Notes under the pieces: model-generated
What the model saw: the letters and a program-made list of their open reading frames with translations, nothing else
Databases searched by the model: none
What the model was told of the DNA's origin: nothing
Made by a program: the position numbers and the translations under genes
From: Mesodorylaimus sp. YZB2_4
Lineage: Eukaryota; Nematoda; Enoplea; Dorylaimida; Dorylaimidae
Direction: 5' to 3'
DNA: 64,000 nt
Assembly: GCA_030248295.1 (NCBI GenBank)
Contig: JASANH010000138.1
Location: 62,001-126,000 of the forward strand
Shown: piece by piece, positions 36,661 to 48,900 of the stretch
Layout of the letters: each line of letters begins with the position of its first letter
Position numbering within the stretch: position 1 is the first letter of the stretch

Positions 36661-37320
36661 CGTAATGTGTCCGCCCGGACACATTACGATGTCGAAATGT
36701 GTCCGGGGTTATCGTAATGTATCCGACCAAAATAGACATTGTTTCTCCTCCATGACACCACGATTTGCCTTATCCAAGCTTTTTATTGGTTATGTCTATC
36801 TAGTTATGCCACTTACACTGTAGTTACTGTAGCTTGTCTCGGGTCTCCAAATTCATCCCTGTGTTTTATAAAGATCAAACTTATAAATAATCAGGTCAGA
36901 ACTAATTGATATACGAGTATATGCTTCTGAATGACTCATTAGTATCAGTAATAGTTCACGTTTTGCTGTAGCATACACTGCGCTCTACCACACTGCGCAA
37001 AAAAGAACAAAACTTTTTTCAGCGTTCTTGTGTTACAGTATTCTTGTTTTTAAAATGTCTAACAAGCCTTTTGAATGAGGGGCTCGTCAAACGGGGCTCA
37101 GATGACACAACTTATCAGTACAGATATTCCATTAGTAGATAAAGTCATTAATAAATACTCATTCCAGGTTCAGTGCAATTTGGCTATGCCTTTGCTCTTT
37201 TATAATTCGACCTTTTCTGTGTGGCTTTTGGCGTGTCCTTCGTTTGATTTCCCTAGTTTAGCAAGCGGACACATTTCGATGACCCCGGACTTATTACGAC
37301 GGGGACCCCGGGACACTTTT
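36661..37320. repeat. Inverted-array repeat element 1 (possible MITE or foldback element)
   Basis: Two clusters of related 13-mers face each other about 540 bp apart. The left cluster (36661-36726) starts with a perfect 28-bp palindrome, CGTAATGTGTCCG-CC-CGGACACATTACG, followed by CGAAATGTGTCCG and CGTAATGTATCCG. The right cluster (37266-37320) holds CGGACACATTTCG, the exact complement of a left unit, then CGGACTTATTACG. Read in opposite directions, both clusters share CGGA-ACATT-CGAT-ACCCCGGAC, so they are diverged inverted arms. No transposase ORF lies between them. Confidence 0.6.
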
Positions 37321-38488
37321 GACGCGACACCGGGTGCTAACTGGGAAAGATGTTTTATAATACCGCTGGTAGGAGGGTATTGAGCGTAAGCTTATCAGGC
37401 CTAGCTAGATCGGTCTGATATTTCATAGTACTTTCCTTGGAATTTCTGACATGGTATGCATATTCTTTCTCAGAAACATGAGATAAGGTTTACCATGCTC
37501 CAGGTAACTGTATCTTTCCTTAGTCTGGGACAAAATCCGGCCATTATTACTCAAATTTGAACACAGGTTTTATGACAAATGATGTTTCGGCAGGTAAAAT
37601 ATCCTACCCTATTTTGTAGGTATGCATTTATCTTGGCTCCGTTTACGTGCGCCCTTGCACCCCAAGGCCAAATGATCACCTGGGTCTGGTTCGGTCATTA
37701 AGCTTAATGGAAACAGCCATCGATACGTTCGTAGGCGGCCTAAAAACTACGTAAAGTGCGTGTGTGTTACTTCTGTTATTGGTTCTTGATAGACAGGGGT
37801 GGGGATAGATTGACATGTGCGGGTAGTAATTCCTTGGTGTCTCGCCCTTATCTGTATGACGCCCATGTTTTTCATGAGGGGCGCACCTAGCTTGTATAAT
37901 TTTGATGACATGGAAAATGTTACCAAAACCTGATACTGCCTTAGATGGGTGTTGTCCTAGACCATTAAAAAGGTAACATATCCGCAAGCTCTTAGCAGAA
38001 CGGATGCTAATTTCGTTTGCTCAGTCAAGGCGCAGGAAGTGAATAAAATCTACGAGGATTCGAGTCGCCTCCATTCGAGTAACTAGCGCCGACGCGCCTT
38101 GTTGCCTCTATGGATTATATGCAAAATTTATGAGCAAGTCATTTGTGTGTTTAAATAATGTTGGACAGGAAGGAAGCTTGCTGGACGAGAAATATGTTTC
38201 TGGTGCTTCTGTCTTCTTCAAGCTTTCTTTGGGCGCATCGTAGTCTAGCTGGTAGAGCCCCTGCTAGACATTGCAGGACATGGTCCAGCGGGCGTGAATA
38301 AGAGGACGCGGGGGCGCTTCCGAAGGCCCCCTGCGCCAATAACTGCTAGCTACTTTCCCAGTCGTGATCCCCCTTTCACAGACACTTCTCTGATTGAGTC
38401 TGCCGCCAGTTTTGTACATATGACTTTTCCTTGCTTTCCAGGTGGAATTGAAAGCAGTCCTGACCTTTATTTTAAGAACTGGGGATAA
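37321..38488. other. Upstream region of the allatostatin-C-like gene
   Basis: No coding exon recognised. A tRNA-like word TAGCTGGTAGAGC with a following CCTGC...GCAGG hairpin lies at 38246-38275 and looks like a SINE relic rather than a functional tRNA. Confidence 0.35.
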
Positions 38489-39407
38489 ATGCCTCAGAAG
38501 ATGTCTGTTCCGACGGCAGTTATCGCAGTCTTTCTGGCCACAGTGGCTACGAACTGGTGTGCGGAGGCAGTCGCGTTGAAGGAAGAACTAGCAACTGGTC
38601 CAAAACAGGTGAGCAATTCTATGCTTTGAAACAAGGGGAGTTTTGATCGCTTTTCAAAGCTTATCAAATCCCGCACGCTCAACTCGAATTCGCGCACTGA
38701 ATAACGCCTTGAAGTCTAGACGGGGTTTTGTATGCTTTTTCTGTTCAGGTGCCCCTTGATTGCTTGAACGCTGGTACAGTATCTGCTGTACACAGACCCA
38801 TCTAAATGGCACATGGAGTCTTTCTTTCACTCTTTGGTTCGAGACACTTTTCTCGGAGGATGACAAAGTGTCAGCATCGACACGATAGTTTCTAATTAGT
38901 ACCTAACATTTGGAGCGGGGATGAACCTGTCTTTTTTGATCGCGGCTGTCGCATGTCCAAACCCCGAGGGGAATCATCCGGAATATATGCAATGAGACCA
39001 GTGTACTGTGCGATTTGAAGTAAACGCACGCATTGCTGTGATGCCAAGCGTAGCGTTAGCTATGCTGTTTCAGCTTCATGTTACCTTACTTACTTTAGAT
39101 TGAGCCTCCAGCTTCTAAAATATTAGCGGGATTGAAACTTGGTGGTCGGCAAGCACGCTCTGTAGAGTCTCCCGATTCGGAACCGTTGATGGATGAGAAC
39201 GATGATATTCCCATGAAAAAGCGAAACCAGGCCTCCGTTTTCAATAGCTGCTATTTTTCACCATTGCAATGCACTTATGCTCGGAAGCAAAGGCACCACG
39301 ACGTCGCATCGCCGGCCGTTTTTAAAAACAAGCGGCAACGCGCACTCGGAAGCGGTGATCGGTTCGCTACGTACAATGGAGAAGAAGCTGCTTGGTTTCG
39401 TCGTTGA
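38489..39407 (+). CDS. Allatostatin-C-like neuropeptide precursor
   Basis: Two exons, 38489-38608 and 39099-39407, joined in phase 0 by a GT-AG intron; 142 residues. Residues 1-27 form a signal peptide (MSVPTAVIAVFLATVATNWC). In the second exon a tribasic site KKR (39216-39224) precedes a peptide containing the ring SCYFSPLQCTY, followed by the basic stretch ARKQR. The two cysteines are separated by exactly six residues and the ring begins C-Y-F-x-P, as in arthropod allatostatin C (CYFNPISCF). A single peptide with one disulphide, one ring and flanking basic cleavage sites is the typical layout of these precursors. The expected action is through a somatostatin/allatostatin-C type G-protein receptor. 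The ring ends CTY rather than CF, so it is somewhat diverged. I infer secretion from neurons or endocrine cells. Confidence 0.72.
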
Positions 39408-42400
39408 ATGAAACAGTGTAGGCAGGAATCTGTTGCAAGCTCCGCTTGTGTACTAGGTATATTGCAAGATCTCATTAAAACCAAATGCGCACCAGCTAAC
39501 GATAAGAGTATATCATTGTGACGAGGGTATTCTGCTTGCTTTTTATGCGATTGCATTTGCAATCAAGTGTCGGATCAAGAGAAAGTGACCCTTGGATTTC
39601 TCGATTATCCATGAGTATGCATGAAAGTGTTGCCCAGCCGCGTCAGACCTAGGAGCGAATATTCTACCACTACAGCTGCTAACATTGAGAATCGGCCTAC
39701 AGGCAGGAAAGTACCACTTATTTCCAAGTTACTGACTCACTGGCAAACTCTAGCACGAAGACTGACTGCATTCAAATATTCCTTCATTGGTCTTGGTCGG
39801 GGCCCTTTTCTAACTACCATCTTTGGCTTTCGCGGCGCTAAGAACATCGGCGGCAGAACAGTGGGCAGCTGAAAGAAAGCCAATGAACCAGATTCGAACC
39901 TTGGTGAGGGGGTGTTTCTCAACTCACGGACGGGAAAAGGAAAAGAATGAGGCGGCTTCATTTATCGCAGAGGTAACATACAGGAGTACTGCACAGTATT
40001 CATTAACCAGCCCACTCTCTGTCCTTTCTGGTCGTTATAGACTTATCGCGAATCCGTGCATTGGGCGACGAGGCTTCTCCAGCGAACTCGGTTGACCATG
40101 ACAATCCAGACCAAAGCAACCTGACATACGCTAACACTCATAGGGCATCTTGCTTCATAATCACCAGATAATCAATCACTGATCACACGGCCATTCTACA
40201 CTTACAGTACAAATTGCTTGGCCTATAACAGGGAATGGCTTCCTGGTTGCGGGTGAAACTACAGGGGGGTGCCGAGCTAGGCCAAACAGACAAGGCCAAT
40301 AAGCGCCAATGACCAGGTGCAAGGTCAAAAACCAGGTGCGAAAAACCGCCGTACTCTTCGATATCCACTTCGAGACCCAGTCACGGTTAAAATCAGCTGA
40401 GTGACTTAGCAGTATGGTCAAGGACTTGACACCGCTACGGGAAGAGTTGAACCAATTGTCCAAGCGCGGCTCGGCTCTTCTGCCAAGGAAATTGTTCTAC
40501 ATCTTGATGAGTTCGCACTTACGAGCTGACACCATCACCATTCGAGGTAAATCATTGGCACAGCGGGCCATCCTCGATCGACTTCCAAGCCAGGCCAGGT
40601 AAAGCAGACTTCAATGCAGGCGAGAGAGGTTGAACCTTGGGGAGGGGATCACCAAAGAAGTCATTGTAACCCTGATTTTGTACTGTATTGTAACTGAAGC
40701 ATTTTGTGTTTTCGGATGCTTGAATAAAATTTCATGAACAAGCAGTAGTGAATCATATGACAGGAGTCGGTTCACTCGTGTTATGGCGGAAGTGAAATGA
40801 CAGGCGAGTGATGCACACTCCATATGTTGTGCCGCGTCTTCCATTGCGTGAGTGCTTGAAGATGGAACAAAATGTACAGTACGTCTAGAGCAGATTAATT
40901 AAAAGATAACAGACGTCGCCGTAAGATAACGATAACAAGACGCCTAAAGGAAATCAGTCACCACGAGTCCGTCAATTTACAGGTGCAGGCCGTAGGAAAT
41001 ATTTCGCAAAGCGCGCGATCGAGCAGTATGGTAAGAAGAGCGCTTCACACAAATCTTTCTGCTACGCTACACAAATTTTCTCTGCTATGGAGATCGTGGC
41101 CGAAAACAGAGCACCATCGTAACTGGATAGCCATGGAATAATAATCACATCTTTGTAAGTGTCGCAACAAAGCAATTTTACTGAGTATTATAGTTGGTTC
41201 AACTGATCGTGAGACGGTGTGCATGCATGTGCTCCATTGGCCACATACTGTAAATGTATGTATATAATAAGACAAAATCTCAAAATCCACAAAGCACAGA
41301 AGGTAGGATATACTTATACCGAAATAACGGTAGGTCTATTGCCGGCAGGGCTACCTCTTAGATCGTACGGAAAATTTCGTTGGCGGAGTCTTGGCGTGAA
41401 TTCTATTTTACTCTCTGATGCATTGTATGATGGAGCTAGTTTTAGTCTAATGCTGATTATTCAGCTTCTAATCGCCCTAGAGATTATACAAATCATGCTC
41501 AGCCCAAGATGGATGAGCGCTATTCAGATATGATCAGGATTAGAGGGCAGGAATACACATACATTCTACAGAAAAAAACATGCCAGTGTCGCCCACCCCT
41601 CCCTCCTCCCTGCATGCCCTCGATGGTATTCAAACACAATAGCCAATCATCAGTGCATCGAGTGACCTCGACCATCAATCATGCATGCTGTAATTAGTCC
41701 GCACTGGTCTCAAGGTTACCATATCCGGCACAACACTAATAACCGACAAAAGTCCTAAAAGGCCATTTTGATTATGCGAGATAGTAAGGGTGCACAAATG
41801 AAATTGAGCGTCAGGGACAATTTGTCATTCTATTTTCTACTTTTTCATTTTGTATTTACGAGACACGAGTTCAGATAACACGTGTTTCGATCCGGCAGAC
41901 CATCTTTTTCACCGGATCGTAACCTGCATTTCGTATAGCTCGAGGTGGTGTTGGCCAAGTTTGCATTGTACATGTCCTTGCATTGGAAGTGGGGATTGCC
42001 ATGTGCTATTTTCAAGTGTTTCATATTCACTTCACTATTGCCAGCATTTTTTCGAATACTTTTCGAAATTTAAAGGTCAATATTGAAAGAGGTATGGGAG
42101 TAGCGTAACGAGAATTCGAACTTCTTTCCCGTCCTCTTATTCCGGTTGTATAAAAGATGATGAAAGGATGAAGAAGGCGAGAAATGGTAGCTCTGTGAAA
42201 AACCTGGCAACACAACCATCGATCCTGCTGTCGTAACTTTGAACGAAAACTTTCTCTTTTTCGACGCTACTCTATCTTTCAAACTTCAAACGCTGCTGCG
42301 CCCAGTTTTCAGGTGAATCAGCACTGGAAAAAAACCGGTGCGTTCAAGCGAAACTGACGCTGTCGTAGGCTGAGAAGAGAAATGAGCTTTTCGAAAGATA

Positions 42401-43698
42401 AGAATGTGAAAACTGTGCCAACAAAACTAAAGTGCACGTTGAAATTTTTAGCTCCGAGGCACCTGCGTATCTAAACACTGTTGAACAAAGATGAATACAA
42501 TTATGTTCTCTTCTCTGGAGACAAGTAGCACTACGAATTGACTATACGCCCAGAGTGCTTCTTCTTAGTTTTCACGCTGCTTTGCATTTAAAAGAAAACC
42601 CAACATTTGTAAAAGAGAGCACAGAAAGCCAGCGTCCTATCTGGCCTGTTGCAGGGTAAGAACTAGTGGACATTGGGGCGTGCCATTGAGAAATGAAGTG
42701 CAATCTACCAAAATGTCCAATAGGCCAGAAATAGCTGTAATAGAATTCTAGACCCCTCACTTAGAATTTACCAGATGACGCACGCAGACTCAAAATCACC
42801 ATATGCAAAGTTTTTGCTTATGTCTGACTTTATGATTAGTAAACGTGGGCGTACTCATCTGCCCAATTGTGCAAATTCTCGACGTAATGTCTGTGCTCGT
42901 TCCACTTTTATAACGTCAGCAGATGGCTAATACAGACTAGCGCTTTTTCCGTCCCTGAGCTATAACAGACCTTTATGAGGCAGATTTTTCTTTTCCAGAC
43001 GTCTTGTGTAAACTTCAGGTACAACTTCGTTTCTCGTGGCTGGATGCGTTTGAGTGGAGAATATAAATTCTTAAAATGTGATAAAAACTAACACGCTTGA
43101 GTTGAAACGACTTGGCGTCGACTTTTTTTTGCTCACCGGATGAAAACTTAAAATCGATCTTATCGTATTCTTGTGCACATAACTGCTGTATGTATGTCAT
43201 TTTCTTTTCGAATACAGAATATATTCCATTCTTTCTGTACACAAACCGTAAATCAATCGAGAAACAGTATATGAACAAAACGAGGTTATGAAGAACAGAA
43301 ACAGAGATAAATCAAAAGAAATCCCTGGTTTGTAAACCACACAGATGACTGCACGATTCACGGGTAGCCCCAATTGAAAAAATAGCAGTGAAAGGCTGGA
43401 CGCAGCAAGACCAAACGAGTGATACACTCTGCATATTTCAATCACGTTCCTAAAACAAAACAATGCTTTGTTCAACACAACAACACTATCAACACCCACT
43501 TCAGACCACGCAGTAAATCCCAACACTCCAGCACTGAGGGTTCAAAATGATGAACCATAAACGCTGGTCAACAGCGTGATCGCCGACCCAAAAGCGATTT
43601 CACATTAGCCATTGCCGACCCGGGACCAATACCGGACTCACTCAGATGAGTCATCGTTACCCACCCATTTCTTAGGTACCAGGCTCTTCTCGCCCCTT
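39408..43698. other. Long region between the neuropeptide and ERK genes
   Basis: A 62-codon ORF with ATG at 40414-40602 is basic and has no recognised motif. One CTAACGATAAG copy lies at 39496. The part near 43700 is the 3' side of the ERK gene. No other gene was supported. Confidence 0.35.
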
Positions 43699-44967
43699 TT
43701 ATTCCTCGGCTTTGGATGCCACCGAATCTCGCGTTTTCTGTTTGCCATCGGCCGCTGTTTGTTTGCCGTCTACGTGGTCTGTATCTTGGCTTTGTTCGTG
43801 TTTTGTTGTTGCCACAATGGTACGCAATAATTCCGTCTGTGGCAGTTTACGTTTGTATTCGACAACCTCTTGAAAAATCAACTCTTTTAAGCGGGGGGTT
43901 GGTAAATCGTCTAATTCCATTTCCGCCGTGAACGGATGCTGACACAGTGGCTCATCGTCTGGGTCGGCGTACAGGGAGAAATAGGGATGCGCCAGAGCGT
44001 CGGCCACTGTTATTCGATTTTTCGGGTTGAACTTTAGCATTTTTTCTAATAAATCGTAAGCTAAGGGATCTCGGGCTGGGAAGAGTTCGTTCCAGGGTCG
44101 TTTCTCCGCCTTGGGCATGTAACTGACGTATCGTCTGGCTGGAATATTCGTAATACAACGCATATCATCATCGCTCGGGCTGCCCAGTACATCAAATATC
44201 AATGTCATCTGATCCAAATAGTGTTTGCCAGGGAACAAGGGTTCGCCCTTGAACATTTCGGCCATCATGCAGCCCACCGCCCACACGTCCACCGCACTCG
44301 TGTACGCTCTCGTACTCAGCATAATCTCAGGGGCTCTGTACCAACGAGTGGCCACGTACTCGGTCAACGCTCCCGTATGGTCCACGTCCGGATCGCAGAT
44401 ACGGGCTAAACCGAAATCTGCTATCCGCAATTCGCAGTTGGTATTGACCAAAATGTTGGACGGCTTGAGGTCCCTGTGCAACACGTTGGCACTGTGAATG
44501 TACTTGAGACCCCGCAGGATTTGGTAGACCAAGTACTTGACGTGCTCCTCGGTTAATTTCGGGTTGAGAATCACTTTGGACAAATCAGTATCCATTCTTT
44601 CTTGTACGATATAAATCTCGCGAAGTTGAGCTGGCTTCTGAGCCCGGATGACGATATCCCGTATTCCAATGACATTCTCGTGTTCGATGTGAGTCAAAAT
44701 ACGCATTTCTCGCAAAGCCCGTCGACTGAGCAAATAGTGATCGAAGGGGGCCATCTTCTTGATGGCCACTCGTTCTTGTGTCACGTTATCGAAACCCGAC
44801 ACGACCATACCGTAGGCTCCCTCGCCCAAATATGACAGATCGGTATATCTGGGTGCCAAGCCGATAAAGGCCTCTCCGTGTACGATTTCGACCACTGGCC
44901 GATCATCGCCGTCTCCTTTCAGTGGTCCGGCATAAATACGAGCATTCGCTGAAGGTCCGAGACTCAT
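43699..44967 (-). CDS. ERK-type MAP kinase, intronless
   Basis: One uninterrupted 422-codon frame on the minus strand. All kinase landmarks are present: glycine loop GEGAYGMV, lysine in VAIKKM, catalytic HRDLKPSNILVN, DFGLAR, the activation-loop TEY followed by VATRWYRAPE, then GKHYLDQ and the common docking region MELDDLP with RLKELIFQE. TEY and the DHTG-LTEY spacing place it with ERK1/2 rather than p38 (TGY) or JNK (TPY). The first 48 residues precede the kinase fold, and about 50 residues rich in lysine, glutamine and aspartate (QSQDTDHVDG) form a tail not usual in ERK2. In the pathway it is activated by MEK through dual phosphorylation of T and Y. No intron interrupts it, although neighbours are densely split, so it may have arisen by retroposition, or lost introns. 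Confidence 0.93.
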   Translation of the reverse strand: MSLGPSANARIYAGPLKGDGDDRPVVEIVHGEAFIGLAPRYTDLSYLGEGAYGMVVSGFDNVTQERVAIKKMAPFDHYLLSRRALREMRILTHIEHENVIGIRDIVIRAQKPAQLREIYIVQERMDTDLSKVILNPKLTEEHVKYLVYQILRGLKYIHSANVLHRDLKPSNILVNTNCELRIADFGLARICDPDVDHTGALTEYVATRWYRAPEIMLSTRAYTSAVDVWAVGCMMAEMFKGEPLFPGKHYLDQMTLIFDVLGSPSDDDMRCITNIPARRYVSYMPKAEKRPWNELFPARDPLAYDLLEKMLKFNPKNRITVADALAHPYFSLYADPDDEPLCQHPFTAEMELDDLPTPRLKELIFQEVVEYKRKLPQTELLRTIVATTKHEQSQDTDHVDGKQTAADGKQKTRDSVASKAEE

Positions 44968-45129
44968 GATGGCTCGCTTTGGTGGACTTGGATCCTTTAG
45001 TTAATCTAGCGTTCCACTGAAATTTGCGAACACACTAATGACTGGTAAGTATTGGAGTCGTAGGGCTACCCAATAAGTAAGAGGTAGGAAAGTGAGGGTT
45101 TCTCGTAGTCAATTCTGACTTGACACAAA

Positions 45130-45265
45130 AAAATGCAGTCGAGACCAGTTGGGTATGGTCCGAGTCCTGTGAGTATTTGGCGAGAAAATGCGACTGTCGA
45201 TTCGAGCCAAACGTGGAGGCGGAGACTGGCGGCGTCCCTGTGTCCCTAACCACTGCACTACGCTC
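45130..45265 (-). repeat. tRNA-derived SINE-like segment
   Basis: On the minus strand GCGTAGTGCAGTGGTTAGG resembles a tRNA D-arm/A box, and GGCTCGAATCGAC resembles a B box about 45 nt later. The anticodon arm does not fold cleanly, so a relic SINE is more likely than a tRNA gene. Confidence 0.45.
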
Positions 45266-45729
45266 CAGTCAACAAAGAAAATTTTAAAATTCTCACCCAC
45301 CACAAGTAGGGAAGGAGAAAAAACGCCGAGCGCTGGCCAAGGACACGGCGTCGTTCCAGTCCGTTAGTTGGAAATGCCGATCTCTTTCACTGAATTTGTG
45401 TTTGACAATTTGAGAATGCTGTCTCACAGGCGATGCTCTGACGGAAGAAATTAGCCAAATTTGATTTCACGCTCGAAACTTGCACGTCGGCAATAACAAC
45501 ACCCGCCTATTTAGGGAGTCGCTTTCAAGGTGAGGCCCGTTAAAAATGGCCCGAGGCTAATGGCTGGGCGTTGGCCTGTCGGCGGCGAAAGTCGACAGTT
45601 CTCAATTTCTCACAAACCACCAAGCTGTCCGTGCGCGGCGCGAGTCCGAGCAGATATATTTGAGGTGGCAGCGGGTACAATTTTCAAGAAGAACCGTAAT
45701 TCGAGAAATGTCCTTCAAACCGGCTCGAA

Positions 45730-45939
45730 ATGTCAGAGTCCAGTCAGTCCACTATTTGGAATGGCAGATACTACTCACCTGGTTTCTATTCGTCAAACGG
45801 CGTGGCGAGCAGTCTATTACAATACACTGGGAGCTGGCCGGCTGTGTACTCCTATAATGAGTACAATCTGTGGAGACGAAATAAAAACCGTACCTACTCA
45901 ATCGTGGGGCGCGTGTTGGTGGGCGGGCAATACAGTTAG
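45730..45939 (+). CDS. Hypothetical short tyrosine/serine-rich ORF
   Basis: ATG-initiated 69-codon frame upstream of and divergent from the ERK gene. It is rich in Y, S, W and N (for example GRYYSPGFYSSNG). There is no signal peptide, no known motif and no visible intron. It could be a chance ORF in a GC-balanced stretch. Confidence 0.2.
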   Translation: MSESSQSTIWNGRYYSPGFYSSNGVASSLLQYTGSWPAVYSYNEYNLWRRNKNRTYSIVGRVLVGGQYS

Positions 45940-48900
45940 TCACCTCACAGTGCACTGATATAGCGAGAAAAATATGGAGAAAGGGGGTGCATTATTTTAC
46001 ACCGCCTCCAACTGTCCCTAAAGTAAACGCAAAATACGCTATGGATGAGATGCAGGGAATGCCTACTAAATACGCACCAGCCCCGTGTCCTACGTGGGCC
46101 CGTAACTAAGCGGAGACACCAGCCGGTCGTCTGCCAGCAACTGCCCCGCTCGCACGCATACCTGGCCAAAGTGTATGACGAGAGGAGATAGCGAAGAATG
46201 CACAACCACGCAGAGGCCGTCGACAGCCGGTTGTCGGTTGACTGACACAAACGCAATGGTATTATTCGCTTAGGCTTGCATTAAACGTGGACAGGTACAC
46301 GGACTGCCCCCGAACACGTAACGGACAACCGGAAGCCAAGTTGGCGTTGAACTTGAATCAGCGGTACGAGAATAGAAAGAACCAGTCTCGTGATCACGCT
46401 TTGAAGAAGGGATCGTTTCCGCATGGATAAGGGCCAACGGCATGACAATGCCCTTTGTACACTAAGTCATGCGAGATCATTGGGACGCGGAGGAACGGAT
46501 GCTAATGCCTCTTTGACAGGCCGCTCTGCCCTGCGCCTGGCACACGAGCCCGAGGGAAATGTGGATAAAGCGCATTGTGCCAGGCCATGGCACCCTTCAA
46601 CCATCTGCCAGCTGCAAAAAACCACAAAAGGCAAACCCTGCTGCGAAAAATCGAGGCATGGACAAAAAACGGATGCGCACCTTTTCAAAATGGATGTATA
46701 GACGACTCGGCAGGGAGTGAACTCAGTTGCAAAAATACTTTTTTGACGAAGTTCCAGTTTTCTGTGCACAATGTGCAGATTGCCTGGGGCTCCTCGCATT
46801 TGTCAGCCAGTCTCTCACGACTCGTCAACAGGATTATATCGTTGAATTCAATTTTCTACTTTCTATTGCACATTCTTCCAGCGTGTGTCATCGATGGAAT
46901 AGACTTCTCCAGATCCGTGAGCCGAATCAAGGGGCCTTGGTGACGGATGTATTTGGAACTTGCGAGTGGGAATGGGAGGAGACGTGTCGTCGATAATTGT
47001 TAGAAGATTGATGGACATTTCTGGCGAGGTGTCTTCATGACTAGTTCAATGAACCACGCGCTCCTCCGGTTGTCTTCAGCCAAATGCGCTATTCGACCAC
47101 TTTACTCATTATTAACGACTCTTTTAGCATCACATTTCAAGAATGAAATGAAAAACATGTTTTATTAGTCTCTAAAACGAGAAGTCGAAGCTCCCTCAAC
47201 CATAATGCATATGAGCAATTTTGTGCTATTAATGTCCGTATACCCGCTACGTATCACTTTTACAAAAGCCACGCATGATTGCGACTTTCGGGTGTCAGGA
47301 CGCAACCATCGGTTGACATTTTCTAAATTTCTTTAAGTACTTTGAGTACTTTCCATGCTTTCTTGTTCAGAAAATATACATTGGGAAAAAAATGACACAA
47401 AAAACTCGGTCGAAAATGGGAAAAATGGAACACGACATGCGCAAACTGGTGTTGAGTGATTATTTTTAGAGGGCCTACCTAGATCGAAAAGTAGAATTGT
47501 ATTGTGCACTCGTCTGGATTATGGTCCGAGAGGCGCGTGTGCACTCGAAAACTACACCAACCGACATTTTGTTCAGGCTCGTGGTCTCTGTTCTTTTTTT
47601 CTACTCTAATGATCAGTCGTGTCGTGGCGACTGGCGGTAAGAAATAAGGACTCGCGGGATAGAGGAGAGGGATTTTGAAAGTTTGCCATTCAAAACCGCC
47701 TACTTTGTTGGCAACACATTCTAGTCTCCACATGCCCCTTCGCCTCAAGTTTTCAATTTTTCGTGATAAGACAAGATAAGACGTCGTCAACAACAAAGTC
47801 AGCGTCTTGCTTGTGTGCCATAAAAGTTTTTAGGTTGGTGCTGTGTGTGACAAAACGCGCGTTTTAGTCTGGCAAAGACGAGTAACCCGGTCACAAGAGT
47901 AGGAGCGGCTTTTTGGCACGAAATATAAACTAGACGCCAAAATCGGAGGATGAAGATGGAATCGATCACGGTGATAAATGGTGCACTTTTAAATGTGTGA
48001 CAGATGCAGGCATATCACAAGAATAGGTCAGAGGCTCGGGCAACGATACAAGGTGCTGTAGGTGGCAACTTTGAGCAATAATTTTAGGGACTGGGCACAA
48101 ACTCTGCTGTCTCCTGAGCGAGCTTCTTTCGAGTGACATGGAAGCTCGCAGAAGTCGCCCAAATCCGACATAGACAAAATGGAGGGTTAACTGATAGGAG
48201 CCATGAAACGTTGTCTTGATCCAGCCGTGTACGGGCAGGACGGCATGATATTTCCTTCGGCTCATTTCAACCAGCACCACGCCAGTATCTTCTGTAAGCC
48301 TTGCCGATGGCAATTGTTAGCGGCAATTAATGACTAACAACCATATTTAAATTCAATCATGCCTTTACAAAACAATGTAGGCATTTTATAAACTTCATGC
48401 ACCCTGTTGTGAGGGAACGCACAATAAGAGTTTGTCCAGTCCAGTCCAGGTTCTTTGGTATCACACAGGCGGCTATGTGTGTTTGGCCATGTCCACAGTC
48501 AGGGGTCATCAAAATATTAGTATCCGCCAATGTTACCCCCTAACCAAGCTCATTTTTATCAGCTTTCATAATGATATTGAAGAAAGTTTAGGTAGAGGCT
48601 GTTAACGAGGAATCACTCCGGGATAGTGCGATAATATACAGTAGAAATGGTTGCATGTGATGCAAGACCGAGCTCAACTGCACAGAGCCCCGTCAGGTGC
48701 TGTGGTTTGGCAGTTGTCTTACATTGATGCTGGGGCTGACGTGTCCGCTTAGATTGGACGCAAGCTGAAGTCACCCGGGAGTTGGCAGCTGGAGGGAACA
48801 ATTGCCAGACCAACGTCTGCTCTGGGTCAGCTGAATTTCGGGTCGGTTGGGGGCTAAAATCGTGTCGGGTCACTTTTTTTAAAAATCGATCAAACGGGTC

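Noticed and set aside
37075-37383. 102-codon ORF overlapping inverted-array element 1
   Set aside because: Its second half is read straight through the repeat arm and it has no recognised domain.
38236-38310. Possible tRNA gene
   Set aside because: A D-arm-like word and an anticodon-like hairpin are present but the loop is eight nt and no proper T arm follows at the right distance.
47479-48313. Two minus-strand ORFs of 105 and 115 codons
   Set aside because: Both begin with a non-ATG codon, show no domain, and only weak splice-site context.
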